Source: Amaranthus tricolor
Taxonomy: Eukaryota; Streptophyta; Magnoliopsida; Caryophyllales; Amaranthaceae
Length of the DNA stretch: 64,000 nt
Reading direction: 5' to 3'
Assembly: GCF_026212465.1 (NCBI RefSeq)
Contig: NC_080052.1
Coordinates: 14,658,378-14,722,377 of the forward strand
Positions 1 to 11,650 of this stretch are shown here, piece after piece. The position numbers and the translations under genes were made by a program. The notes beneath the pieces were generated by a model. The model saw nothing but the letters and a program-made list of their open reading frames with translations, had not been told where the DNA came from and made no database searches. Position 1 is the stretch's first letter; each line of letters opens with the position of its first letter.

Positions 1-1
1 C

Positions 2-943
2 AAGGATTGCCCAATGTGGAAGAATGAAAAGGGCAAGGGAAAGACAAGGGATTCAAGAAGACCGTTGAACAAGGAAAACTTTAACAAGAGTGACTTTCGC
101 AAGGCCATGATCGCTGCATGGGGAGAGACTGAAAGTGATGATGAAACTGTTGTTCCCGAAGAAGAAGAGACAACAAACCTATGTCTCATGGCTACGCATG
201 AAAGCAAGGAGAAAGAACCCATAAGGAAGCAGGTACATATCTCTAATCCATTTTCTATCCATCCATCCAATTTAAGTAAAAAATTAATTGAGTTGCTAAA
301 GGAGACACAAGCTGAACTTGAAAATTGCAATGTTAAGTGTCTCCAATTAGAAAAGAAACTCAAGGTAAGCAAAGACCATGTCTCCTATATAAACACCTTT
401 AGATACGATGTCCAAAACAGATTTTTTGGTTTGTTGGATCAAAACATAATTCTAAAGGAAAATATGGAGCGAATTAAAAAGGAAAATGTTATTCTTAATA
501 TTGAATTGTTGCAATTCAAATTATTAGGCTTGAATAAAGAATTGAATGATGCATCTACTAAAGATTTGTGCAATGATTTTCAAAATTTAAAGTTGAATCT
601 AGAATCCAACTGTAACAATGAAGATAAGCTTGAATTAAATTCAAGAGAAAAAGGGAAAATCAAAATTACTCCCAAATGGATTCAAGATGCCAAAAGTAAA
701 AATTCAAAAGGCCTAAATTACTTTAAGAATAATAAGAAGAAGAAAGCTTATGTTGATCTTCCTAGTGACAGATTCTGTTACTTCTGTGGAGGAACTGGTC
801 ATCTGAAGGACCAGTGCACCAAAAAGGAACAGTACACTGTCTCCAACAGAAATTATGTCGATGACATTCTGATTAAGAAAAATGATTCATGCAAAATCGA
901 CAAGGAACCCAAGAAAATCTGGGTTCCTATAACTAACCATTAA
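2..943 (+). CDS. Gag polyprotein, C-terminal part (nucleocapsid)
   Basis: This is the C-terminal part of the Copia Gag, which packages element RNA in virus-like particles. The frame is open from base 2. The first residues (KDCP) look like the end of a CCHC zinc knuckle whose start lies left of the window. A second, complete CX2CX4HX4C knuckle (CYFCGGTGHLKDQC) is at 776-817. Between them lies an acidic patch followed by a leucine- and glutamate-rich stretch (about 280-640) that reads as coiled coil. A lysine-rich basic stretch precedes the second knuckle. The frame ends at TAA 941-943 and the pol frame is already open from 933, one frame over. The true start is outside the window. Confidence 0.85.
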   Translation, partial: KDCPMWKNEKGKGKTRDSRRPLNKENFNKSDFRKAMIAAWGETESDDETVVPEEEETTNLCLMATHESKEKEPIRKQVHISNPFSIHPSNLSKKLIELLKETQAELENCNVKCLQLEKKLKVSKDHVSYINTFRYDVQNRFFGLLDQNIILKENMERIKKENVILNIELLQFKLLGLNKELNDASTKDLCNDFQNLKLNLESNCNNEDKLELNSREKGKIKITPKWIQDAKSKNSKGLNYFKNNKKKKAYVDLPSDRFCYFCGGTGHLKDQCTKKEQYTVSNRNYVDDILIKKNDSCKIDKEPKKIWVPITNH

Positions 944-3900
944 TTTCTTTCAGGTCCAATTGAGGGGGAACAGCTCATGGTATCTCGACAGTGGGTGTTC
1001 CAAGCACATGACGGGTGACAAATCTAAATTTCTGTCACTTGAAGCTTATGATGGGGGAACAGTAACCTTCGGTGACAATATGAAGGGTGAGATAATCGCC
1101 AAAGGAAAAGTTGGAAGGTCATATGCCCATGCTATCGATAATGCGTTTTTAGTCGAGAATTTGAAACATAACTTACTTAGCATTTCTCAATTTTGCGATA
1201 AAGGTAACTCTGTGAACTTTACTTCTGAAAAGTGCATTATTTTTAGGAATGACACAGGAGACATCGTTCTTGAGGGAATCAGAAAAGGGAACACTTATGT
1301 AGTGAACCTGGACACTGTTCCCAAAACCAGTCTAACGTGTCTAAGCGTTATAGAAGACGATCCACTTCTTTGGCATAAGCGTCTAGGTCACACCAGCTAT
1401 ACATTGATTAATACATTAAGATCAAAAGACCTAGTTAAAGGACTACCAACTATAAAATTCCTTAAGGATGAAATTTGTGATCCTTGTGCAAAAGGAAAAC
1501 AAGTGAGGTCATCTTTTAAATCAAAGAATATTGTGACCACAACTAAACCACTTGAATTATTACATATGGATCTATGTGGACCTATGAGAACACAAAGCCG
1601 TAGTGGCAAAAGATATGTGTTTGTTATTGTTGATGATTACAGTAGATTTACTTGGATTTTATTTTTAGTTAGTAAAGATGAAGCTTTTAATGAGTTTGTT
1701 TCTTTCGCTAACAAAATACAAAAATCTAACAATAATCAAATTATTCACATAAGGTCAGATCATGGAAGAGAATTCGAAAATTCAAGTTTCATGAATTATT
1801 GCAATGAACATGGATTAAGTCATAATTTTTCGGCACCACGAACACCACAACAAAATGGTGTAGTAGAAAGGAAAAATAGGACTTTAGAGGAAATGGAAAG
1901 AACCATGTTAATTGCTAGTGGTCTACCTAGAAATTTTTGGGCCGAAGCTCTTAATACTGCATGTTATATTTTGAATCGTGTATTTATAAGACCAATCACT
2001 TCAAAAACACCTTATGAATTGCTTAAAGGTGTTAAACCAAATATTTCCTATTTTCGTGTGTTTGGATGCAAATGTTTTGTTCATGTGAATGGAAAACGAA
2101 ATATAGGGAAGTTTGATGAAAGAAGTGATGAAGCAGTATTTCTTGGCTACTCATCACATAGTAAGGCTTACAGAGTTTATAACAAAAGAACAATGAGCGT
2201 GGAAGAATCCGTTCACATAATTTTCGATGAAACTAACTTTTTGTCAAGTGAACAGGATACAAATAATTTTAAGATAGGTCTTGCAAATCTAGAGAATGAT
2301 GAAGAAGAAATGAAAATGCAAGATCAAGGAACAACAGATGAACAGCTGATCCCAGAAGAGGCAGAAAGGAACGATCTTGATCAGGAACAGCCAGTACTTC
2401 AGAACCAATAGACTGTTCCCAATCCAGCTGTTCCCACAGAAGAGCAAGCTAATCCAGTAGCTGAACAGAATGACGATCAAGCTGATGAACCAGAACATAC
2501 TACTGTTCCCACAAGAGAATTTGTGCCCAAACCTTGGAAATATCAAAGTTATCATCCTCTTGATTTGATTATAAGTGATTTGAATAAAGGAACACAAACT
2601 AGATCTCAAATGAGAAACTTTTGTACACACTTTGCGTTCCTATCATCACTCGAGCCCAAGAATCATGAAGAAGCTCTAAAGGATTCCGAATGGATCGTGG
2701 CCATGCAAGACGAATTAAATGAATTTGAAAGAAATAAAGTATGGCACTTGGAACCCAAACCAAAACACAAAAAGGTAATTGGTTTGAAATGGGTATTTCG
2801 GAATAAACTAGATGAGCATGGAATAATTGTAAGAAACAAAGCAAGGCTCGTGGTCAAAGGATACAATCAACAAGAAGGTATTGATTATACCGAGACATTT
2901 GCTCCGGTAGCGAGGTTAGAGGCTATAAGAATCTTAATTTCTTTTGCTGCATTCATGAACTTTAAATTATATCAAATGGATGTGAAATGTGCTTTCTTAA
3001 ATGGTTTTCTTGATGAAGAATTTTTTGTTGAACAACCCCCAGGCTTTGATAATACCTCTTGTCTTGATCATGTCTACAAGCTTGATAAAGCTCTTTATGG
3101 CTTGAAACAAGCTCCTAGGCAATGGTATGAAAGACTATCAAAGTTTTTGATTCAAAATGACTTTGTTAAAGGAAAAATTGACAAAACCTAATTCTTTAAG
3201 AATAGATGTTCGGATATTTTAGTAGTTCAAATATATGTTGATGATATTATCTTTGGAGCCACCAATGAACTGTTGTGTAAAGAATTTGCTAACCTAATGA
3301 GCACCGAATTTGAAATGAGCATGATGGGAGAATTAAACTTCTTCCTTGGGTTACAAATTAAACAAACAGCTAATGGTATCTTTATTCACCAACAAAAATA
3401 TATAAAAGAACTTCTCAAGAAATATGGCTTGAATAATGCTAAAACCAACAATACACCTATGGCTACAAATGTTAGATTAGATGAAGACCCAAATGGAACA
3501 AATATTGATCAAACTATGTATAGAGGCATGATTGGCTCTTCATTAGATCTAACTGCTAGTAGACCCGATATTGCTTTTAGTGTTGGTTTATGTGCTAGAT
3601 TTCAGTCCAATCCTAAAGAATCACATCTAACTGCAGTTAAACGAATTTTAAGATATTTGAAGGGAACAGATGACTTGTCCCTATTTTACCCTAAAAGTGA
3701 TGTCTATGATTTGAAAGGTTTTAGTGATGCAGATTATGCAGGAGATCTTGTAAATAGAAAAAGTACGTCAGGTATGGTACAATTTCTTGGCTCATGTTTA
3801 GTGTCATGGTGTTCAAAGAAACAAAACACTGTTGCATTATCCACTGCCGAAGCTGAATACGTAGCAGCAGCAGCTTGCTGTTCCCAAATGCTTTGGATAA

Positions 3901-4178
3901 AACAGCAGCTTAGAGATTTTGGTATTAATTTTGAATGTGTTCCTATTTATTGTGATAATACCAGTGCCATATGCATATCTAAAGATCCAGTGCATCATTC
4001 ACGAGTAAAACACATCAACATTAGGCATCATTTTCTTAAGTATAATGTTGAAAATAAAAATATTATTTTAAAGCATGTAAACACCAACGAGCAAATAGCA
4101 GATATCATGACTAAACCGCTTCCAAGGGAACAACATGAGAAAATGAGATTGGAACTTGGCATGATCAAGCTGCATTGA
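933..4178 (+). pseudogene. Copia pol polyprotein (PR-INT-RT-RNaseH), two nonsense codons
   Basis: One frame carries the whole Copia pol order, broken only by stops at 2409-2411 and 3189-3191. Visible in order: aspartic protease with a LDSGCS active site (near 990); GAG-pre-integrase zinc region with an H-H-C-C pattern (about 1370-1500); integrase core with the Asp of HMDLCG, the Asp of SDHGREF and the Glu of VVERKNRT; reverse transcriptase with [22 protein letters not shown] and the YVDD box at 3234-3245; and RNase H with SDADYAGD and STAEAEYVA. There is no ATG at its start, which fits expression as a Gag-Pol fusion by frameshift. The second stop falls just upstream of YVDD and would remove the catalytic half of RT and all of RNase H, so this copy should not make active polymerase. 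Confidence 0.88.
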
Positions 4179-4588
4179 AGTGAGTGACATATGTGATCTT
4201 TGAAGACAAAATGAAAATTGAAAAGGTCGATCAACCACAAAATCTTGATTGAAAAATCGATTATCGAAAGGATCACGTACGCACTATTTGAAAGTATATA
4301 CTGTGAATGCTCTTATGATTGCATGTTTAATTTTATCAGACTATGGTAGCATAAAATTTCCATTTATTTTATTCTCATAAAATTTCATATTATTCAATTT
4401 ATATATTTATCCAGCAATTTCTTTTAAAATAACGGGAGTTAAATCATCATAGTTCTTCACTAAATCCGTCTGTTTCCATTTCACATTTTGTGTCCATATG
4501 CGCGAATTAAATAAGGAACATGAATCACCTAAACACATGTCCCCTCACATTCATTATATACACTCTCACACGTTAATCCCTAAACCCT
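4179..4588 (+). other. Spacer between pol and envelope-like ORF
   Basis: About 400 bases of AT-rich sequence after the pol stop with no convincing ORF. This gap is normal for Sireviruses that carry a third ORF. I see no splice acceptor that I would defend. Confidence 0.5.
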
Positions 4589-6180
4589 TTGAATTCCAAA
4601 ATCATCTTCATCTTCTCACATTTTCTGCAAAATTTCACTCCACCAACTCATCAAATCACCATGAGAACCAAGAGCGGTACACCCAAAATGAAACAACCCA
4701 AGCCTTTAAGAATTATCCACCCAACAGCTTTATTAACTGCTCAAGAGTCATCTTCAAAAGAACAGCAGGACACTCCTGGTGGCTCTAAAAGGCAAGCAAG
4801 GAACAAGAGGAAAAGACCGTGCACTTCAAATAGATCATCTTCAACAAAGAAGCCAAAAGTCGATGTTCACTTGAACGCTGAAGAAGTGTCAAAAGAAATG
4901 ATGGTTGGGTTTGGTTTAGACAAACAATGGTATGATTCAACCTTTTTCTCCTCAGTTACACACTATATTACAGACTCAGTCTTGGGAATCTTTGATCGCA
5001 GAGTATTGCTGCAATCCAATATACCCAAAACTGATGCGTGAGCTTGTCTCGAATTTCTTGCTTAACCATGGTGTTTGTTCGAGTTTTGTTAAAGAAGTTA
5101 AAATAGAGTTCAATAGTCAAAAATTGGGAGAATGGCTAGGTGTGCCCGCAAATGGATTTGATGTTTATTATGTTGGATCAAAAATAACTTTCTTTGAAAT
5201 AGATGAAAAGGATTTTTGGAAATTTTTAGGGATCACTGAAAAACGAGGGAAGGTCAGCCATAATGCACTGTCCCCTTTACACAAATTGTTGTATAACATT
5301 GCACGTAGATTTGTTTTGCCGCGAAATTCCAAACGCAGTGAAGTAAGTCTGCGAGATGCAACCCTAATTTACTGCATGACTAACAATATTAAAATCAATT
5401 TTCCCTCTTTAATGATCTCTCATTTAAGTGAATGTATCTCTAAAGGTTGTGTGATTCGATATGGAGGTTTGCTGACTTGGATTTTTAGGAAGATAGGTGT
5501 TCCACGTGAAGGTCAAAACTTTCCCATGGGTCCGAACAATATGATAGGTGCCAAGTGATTAAGTAACTTACACCTTAAATTGAGAATGGGACCCTTGAGA
5601 ACGTTGTTGAAACTATCAATGTTAATTCTGATAATGAGAAGGAAACCGAAAAGGGAGAGGTTGAAATGGAGGAACAGGAGAAGGAAGGATCTGGAGATAA
5701 GGAACATGAGACTGTTCCTTCTGATAAGGAGAAGGAGGACATTGGTGTCTGCAAGGAGGAGGTATTTGTGCCTAATATGAAGCAGCCTTGCTCAACCTCA
5801 AGGAAGAGCAAAAGGCTTGCTGCCAAAGGGAAAAGACCTGTAGTTGTTCTTGATGATGACTCTGTAGCTGTACCAAGTTATTCCCCCTCATCAAAGCCAA
5901 CCACTCCATCATCCCATCATTTCCCATCACCACCACCATCACCAATACCAACTTCACCACCACCTGTTCACACATCTCCACACCAAGGCTTTGACCAGAC
6001 AACAGTTCCTATAGCTCCTTTATACTCCATTCTCCTCAAACTTGATGAATTGTAGGATCACTTCTTTAAATTTCAAGATGAAGTTCGTGTTTCCTTAGCC
6101 TCACTAACTGACCAGATGACTCAAACGGAGGCTCGTCTGGGTGCAAATTGGATACTGTGGAGGTGGAAACAAGATATATA
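4589..6180 (+). pseudogene. Sirevirus envelope-like third ORF, frameshifted
   Basis: The third ORF sits where Sireviruses carry their envelope-like gene, whose function is unproven. It starts with ATG at 4589 or, more plausibly, at 4661, with a Ser/Lys/Arg-rich basic leader. The reading then changes frame in the 4932-5041 overlap and runs to 5558 through a compact region (VCSSFVKEVKIEFNSQ, GEWLGVPANGFDVYY). That region resembles the 'putative plant transposon protein' domain found in such ORFs. It returns to the first frame for a Glu/Lys-rich acidic stretch, a Pro/Ser-rich stretch (about 5870-6010) and a short coiled-coil-like tail after a stop at 6053-6055. At least two frame changes and one nonsense codon make it non-functional. 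I see no obvious membrane anchor. Confidence 0.7.
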
Positions 6181-7016
6181 GATGATGATGCTCCTGCATC
6201 CTAATTCTTCCTGATAGCTTTTTAATATCTTTTTATTTGTTGTAACCATCACTTTCATCAAACAATCTTTTCTTGTTTTTCAATTGTACCAGCTGGGGTA
6301 CTGTTTGTCTAATTCATACTATGAACTACATTTTCTTTTATGCTACTAACTACTTGTGAAGATTAATCATAGCTGATCTTGTTTGCATTCATTGTTACTA
6401 CTTTTTACTCTGTGCATCCTTATTCTCTCTTTGACTATGTCTATATGCTTAGTGCTGTGGTTTGATTGCTCCAATTCTTTTTGAATAATATCAAAAGGGG
6501 GATTATTTGGTACAAACTTAAAGAATTCTTGAGTATGCTTAGTCTATATCTACATCTATTATGTTGGACATTAGGATTAAGGTTTATGATTCATGATCTA
6601 AGGCTGTTTGGCTGTGTGCTGCTGATGATTGTTTATTGCTTGATTGCTTGTTTATTTGATTGTCAAAGTCCTTTTATAATGCTGGATGCTCTAATTATTA
6701 TGATCACGATGAACTGTTTTGCTTGTTTAGATCATCTATTCACTTTTTAAGCTCTGATTGTATGCTCCAAATGATATTGTATGCTCCAAATTATACTGGA
6801 ACCACTGCTTATGTTCTATGCTGAAAATGTATGAGTTTTGTTGTGTTGTATTTAGTTTTTATTTTTAGAGTAATTTGATTCATAAAATGCTTGGTAAATT
6901 ATATTTACTAAGTTAAGAAGAGTTTTTTTAATCTCTAACATGCTCTTTAATATTGGTTTTACTCTATATTGGTTTAAGTTTGTTTAAAAGTTGGTCATCA
7001 TCAAAAAGGGGGAATT
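6181..7016 (+). other. Retrotransposon 3' non-coding region with two polypurine tracts
   Basis: T-rich sequence between the envelope-like ORF and the 3' LTR. A purine run CAAAAGGGGGA at 6492-6502 resembles the functional polypurine tract AAAAAGGGGGAA at 7003-7014, which directly abuts the LTR. Multiple polypurine tracts upstream of the 3' LTR are a known Sirevirus trait. A 94-codon frame at 6466-6750 is hydrophobic and low in complexity, and I do not regard it as a gene. Confidence 0.6.
7003..7016 (+). promoter_or_regulatory. Polypurine tract for plus-strand priming
   Basis: AAAAAGGGGGAA followed by TT directly abuts the TGTTGG start of the LTR, where plus-strand DNA synthesis is primed. Confidence 0.8.
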
Positions 7017-8439
7017 TGTTGGACCTCTTGAGTTTTGATGATGACAACAATTAAAAAAATATGTTTTTAAGAGATTATGTGCAGGTCGATATCCGATCGT
7101 AATTATGATCGTTGATAGTACCTATGGCTTCGTTCATGGAAATGTACTTGTCAAAAGGATTCAAGAGATGTTAGAAGAGTATATCACATGGGATGTAAAA
7201 AGGAGACAGGAAGTCTACTTTTCCCAAGTTGGATGTTCTAGCTAAACTGGAATTCAGAGACAGCGCACTGTTCCCAACTGAAGTTAGCCTACGTCCGCAA
7301 AAATTTTGATTACTAATTAATTATTATTTTTTGTTGATGTAGAAAATAAAGTTAATATGTTGCAATTTTAATTTATTAAAGTTAATTGGAAAAAGATTTT
7401 CTAAAAAGATTTTTCGTATTTACTTAGCATTATTTTAGGATCTATATTTAGTAAATATTGGATTTGCTAAATATAGGAACGGCTGTTGTTGAATAGGTTT
7501 TAGCTATTATTATTTAACCGGTCTTTATCTTAGAAAATAGGTTATCCTTTCTATTTTTAGTAAGTATAACCGTTTCTATAAATAGCATAAAAGTTCCAGC
7601 AGTTATTACTGGAACAGGAACTGCTGTTTGTGAAACTGCTGCTTAAAGGGAACAGAACCTATTATTAGTAAATGGGAACAACGGTTATTGTTTTTTTAAC
7701 CGTATGCTTGATTTAATCAAGTCTTGTGGAAATAACCGTCTGTGTGATTAATCCACAATACTCCCATGATCTTTTTGATAAAGGAATAATGGATTGGATT
7801 ATTCCATTCTCTTAGAGATTTTTTTTTATAAATAGCTAGTGAATTCGGCTGTTCCTAAGTATCTAACGCATGAACTTTGTTATTTTCATGTGATTATTTT
7901 TGAAAATCCACAAGAAATATTTTGTTTTTGAAAATTGCCAATTAACTCATAATATTTTCTTGAGCAACTCATTGATTTTATTTTTAAGAGTTTATTCTTT
8001 TTGTAAGGGTTTTTGAGAGAACTTGTAATTAGACTCGGGTGAGTTTAAGGGGGAATTAGATAGCTTTGAGTGAAGCTATTGAGGTGTTTAGCTTTTAGTG
8101 AAGCTGAGTTTGTTGCTTTGAGTAAAGCAATTTGAGAGAGAAGAGTTGGCCTAGTTGATTTGCTTCGAGTGAAATAAGGTGTTTATTGTAATTGTAACTA
8201 ATTGCCTTAAACATAGTGGAGTATTTAGAAATCCCGAGGGGTCCTGGTTTTTCCTTCTGTTTAGGCCCAGAAGGTTTCCACGTAAAAATCGTTTGTCTGT
8301 TTTATTATTTTGCTCTAAGTTCAAGCTTTATTTATCTTAATTCAATTCTGCAAAAACAGGGCAAGAACGCTTGAATTAGTAACAACAACAATTCACCCCC
8401 CCTCTTGTTGCTGTTCCCGTTCCTAATTGAGTCTACACA
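7017..8439 (+). repeat. 3' LTR of the Sirevirus element (1423 bp)
   Basis: The LTR starts TGTTGG at the polypurine tract and ends TCTACACA, giving the usual TG...CA. A TATAAATAG box lies at 7827-7835, so transcription should start near 7860. The downstream part has short repeats of the form AGCTTT-GAGTGAAGCT (about 8060-8130) that can fold on themselves. The same LTR, with more of these repeats, is present as a solo copy at 18429-19850. Confidence 0.88.
7827..7835 (+). promoter_or_regulatory. LTR TATA box
   Basis: TATAAATAG in the middle of the LTR. The solo LTR has the identical box at 19185-19193, which supports it as the retrotransposon promoter. Confidence 0.7.
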
Positions 8440-11252
8440 AACTACAAACGCAAAGTTAAAATCAACAAATTAGAGATTATGTGAACTTAAAAATCAAAAG
8501 ATAAGTTCAATTTCAAAAATAAAACTTACTCTTCCACATATGGAGCCAGAATGAACGTGTGTTTAGATGCAAGGAAATTAGTCAAAGAAGTCTCAATGTA
8601 TGCTCTGATGTCATCTAGATCATTTACAGATTTAGTACCCGAAATCTACTCAGGATAAAACCATTCATTTTTTATTAGAGGTTCGCAAGAATTTAGCTCC
8701 TCATAAGCCGCACTAAACTCACGAATAAGAAAATTTTGTCAGTAATTCGGTTATTAAAACAATTAAACAACAATGCCTAACTTGTAAGATAATGAACATC
8801 ACCTCATGTAGACATGGATAAGAGCTACGTTCAACATCTCTCCTCTCAAAACTTGCCCAATGTCACTAGGACCAATAATTACAAATGGGCTCTCTAAAGA
8901 GCAGAATTTTTCCTTCATTCTGCAGGTTTAGAATGATTGCGTGCTCCTCACTTATGTGAGATGCACAAGTGTGCAGCCATTTGCAATCTTGAGAGAGATC
9001 TTTTTGCTCCGCACTAGTTAAAATTGGAGTGCTTGGCATCGACTTTGACGTAGTTGACACCTTTGCTGAGGAACCGATCTCTCTTCAAGATCCCTTTGGA
9101 CTTTTTTGCTATTTCAATTTATACAATTAAATTAGTGTAAGCATGCAATTAAAAAACTAAAAATAAATAAGATACAAATGATTGTTACCATGTTAATGAA
9201 TGGAACCCAAGCATATGGCCATGTGACGAAACTACCTAGGGCGTCTGATAGTTTCTCAAGGCTCCATTCTGGCATTGGAACCGGGAGTGAGAAATCTTCA
9301 AACTCCTTTAGAATAGTTTCCACGGTCACACTAATGTTGCCACTTGTAACAGGCATCGAATGCACTGTTTGACCCTCTTTGGTTGGCTGGACCATACCAT
9401 ATGCAACCTCAGTTAAGTCGCCATCACTAGCAACACCTAACTGAGGCAGCAAAAGAGAACAAGGAGTCGCCTCCTTAAAATTGTGTCATTTAGTATAATA
9501 AGTATCATAATAACATATTAAAACGCGTTGCAATTTAAATTAATAAGTGCTTATATATTTAAAAACTATGTACCTATACCACTGGCTCCGAAGTTGGCTT
9601 CGGATTTTGAGCAACGGAGTTTATGGTCTCCGGTGTGGGGTTTTCCCCTTCAGGGGTAGTAATGGGCTGGGATACTGCGGTGGTAATGGGCTCGGATGCT
9701 GGCTCGACCGAAGCATTAGGATCTCATTGTTGAGTTTCCTGATCATCGACAATCAGGTTTGCCAAGTCAACAATGGGTGCTCCCATCTTCTGCAACACGA
9801 GTGCCAGTTTGGCGCGAATGTCCTTCGTAGTTTCTGCTCGGAGGGTTGCTACTTCATCAGGTGCATCGTTCGGGATTGAGTAGCAACACACTCTTTGTCG
9901 AATGCCTTTTGTAACCCCACGCGGACGCCTCCTTTTTCGACTACCTACCCATTGTGGTATTTCCCTAAGACCATATGCAATGCGTCAATATTGCCTCTTG
10001 GGGTGAACTCCCCCGTAGCTTCCTTTTCCTTCCAGCCCATCTGTTCAAATAAAAGATGACATTTATAAGAATTAGTATAAGTAAATCAAAGCCAAAGAAT
10101 ACAAAACAAATCACGGATATACTTAATAATTTCAAAACTCACCACAACATCAGCAACCTTCTTCATTCCCGGATCATTAATGGTAAATTTACCACTTGCA
10201 TCTCGGGAATGAATCCCCCAATACCAATCTCGCAGCCGATCTCTAGCAGGAGTATTCACGGATGCGGAGGTAGTCGTAGATGAGAGCGTGGATGAACTTC
10301 GATTGGGGTATAAACCCGCATCCACCTACTGTTTTCGGAATTCATCGTACGTTTTTTGGCCCAAGCGATGGTAAAACTTCCTTTTGCTTGCTGATTCAGA
10401 AGTTTTACCACACTTTTCTTAATTAGTAAATAGAAATCAAATGTCATATATTAGTTTAATGAGTGAATAAAAAGAAGTAAATTCAAATCAAAAACAATAA
10501 TATAATATGAAATACTTACAACTTCAATGGGAGGTTTACTTTTGGCAACAAAAGCCTCCCATTCCCTCTTCCATATGTGACCCCATATTTCGTAGGGCAT
10601 CTTCAAAGGTGCTTGCTCTCCACCTTCGTTTCCTGTTTTGACCTTTTTGGTCGTACGAGCACGCTTTTTCGTGATCCAGCCAGTTACTAGCTTGGATTTG
10701 AAATCTCTGAATCTTTCAGCAACAGCTGAATGAAACACATTCTTTTTCTCCTCATCGTTCTCGATGTGAAAAAGATTCTACAAAAAAAAATTATATTTAT
10801 TAGTGTCAATTAAATTAATTTAAAAAATGAAACTAAATGAATAAAAATAGTAAAGTTGCATACGACAGTATCATTCCATAGAGAGTTCTTCAAACCCTCT
10901 GAAACCTCGTTCCATGCGTGTAATATGGAAATCTTGTGGATACATAGGCCCACTTGTTTTCCATATTGCCTACGCCATTTTCCGCATGGTTTACCCAATG
11001 CATTGTATTCCAAATGCATGGATTCTGTGGCCTTGAGGTTTTTCGTAGGACCTCGCCCTTTTCTTTTCTTATTGGTAGTGGGAGCATCCATTATTAGTGG
11101 GGCGTCTTCAGTCTCAAAATCATTGTCAAGTGGTTGAGCGTCTTCGCCATACGCTCGTATCTCACAATTTATTGCTCTTCAGTGTCGTAACTATGATGCT
11201 CATTATCCGAGGTCTCAATCTCGGGGATAATTTCGTCTCTGAATAGATGCAT
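8440..11252 (-). pseudogene. CACTA A ORF2: En/Spm plant transposase region, truncated by Sirevirus
   Basis: This is the counterpart of ORF2 in CACTA B. ATG is at 11252. Exon 1 (to about 10867) has the basic KKRKGRGPTKNLK motif and KWRRQYGKQVGLC. Exon 2 (about 10775-10520) holds RFRDFKSKLVTGWITKKRAR. Exon 3 has the HSRDASGKFTINDPG motif, and exon 4 the KDHSGRVVGKG-like stretch. Later exons run to 8540 (homologue of the TFILAPYMEE exon). The Sirevirus lies at the acceptor of the next exon, so the peptidase His and Cys exons are displaced out of the window. An early stop (near 11173) sits where B reads an open codon. It may retain the Gln codon where B has its stop at 21504. It is not functional as it stands. 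Confidence 0.75.
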
Positions 11253-11283
11253 TGTATATCAGTACCTGAAAGAGTATGAATAA

Positions 11284-11640
11284 AAATATATTAGAACATA
11301 AGCTAAGTAATATTAAAAATATGACTATGATTTACAATTCTAATACGTTTCAACACAATAATATATATCAAATAGTGTTGTGTGCAAAGTTACATGCAAA
11401 ACAAACCAAGTTTGAGCTACTTTATGCGCGAAAGTGCCAATAAAACTTAAAAAAGCTTAAAATCGCAACTTACCAAGTAATATTAAGATTATGACTATGA
11501 TTTACAATTCTAATACGTTCAACATAATAATATATACCAAATAGTGTTGTGTGCCAAGTTTCATACAAAACAAACCAAGTTTTTGCTACTTTATGCACGA
11601 AAGTGCCAAAAAAACTTTTAAAAGCTTAAAATTCATACCT
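11284..11640 (-). repeat. Two units of the 169-bp CACTA intron repeat
   Basis: The marker sequence AATAGTGTTG recurs at 11371 and 11540 and TTTATGC(G/A)CG at 11421 and 11590, both exactly 169 bases apart. The units lie between ORF1 and ORF2 and are the reverse complement of the 169-bp units at 23143-24010, so they have the same orientation relative to the genes. Confidence 0.85.
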
Positions 11641-11650
11641 TGTGAATTAC

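Larger units (their letters stand above)
1..8439 (+). mobile_element. Sirevirus-type Ty1/Copia LTR retrotransposon, 5' part outside window
   Basis: The order gag, protease, integrase, reverse transcriptase, RNase H, extra envelope-like ORF, polypurine tract, 3' LTR is that of the Sirevirus branch of Copia elements. The window begins inside gag, so the 5' LTR and primer binding site are not visible. The 3' LTR ends in TACACA at 8439, and the next bases (AACTA, 8440-8444) would be the right copy of a 5-bp target duplication. The flank is CACTA element A: the same sequence continues in its relative B near 22840. The element is defective, with two in-frame stops in pol and frameshifts in the envelope-like ORF. 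Confidence 0.9.

Noticed and set aside
4179..4660. Stop read-through from pol into the envelope-like ORF
   Set aside because: The envelope-like frame differs from pol and begins hundreds of bases later, so read-through would not produce a fusion here.
6466..6750. Hydrophobic 94-codon frame
   Set aside because: T-rich non-coding 3' part of the Sirevirus between two polypurine tracts; no similarity recognised.
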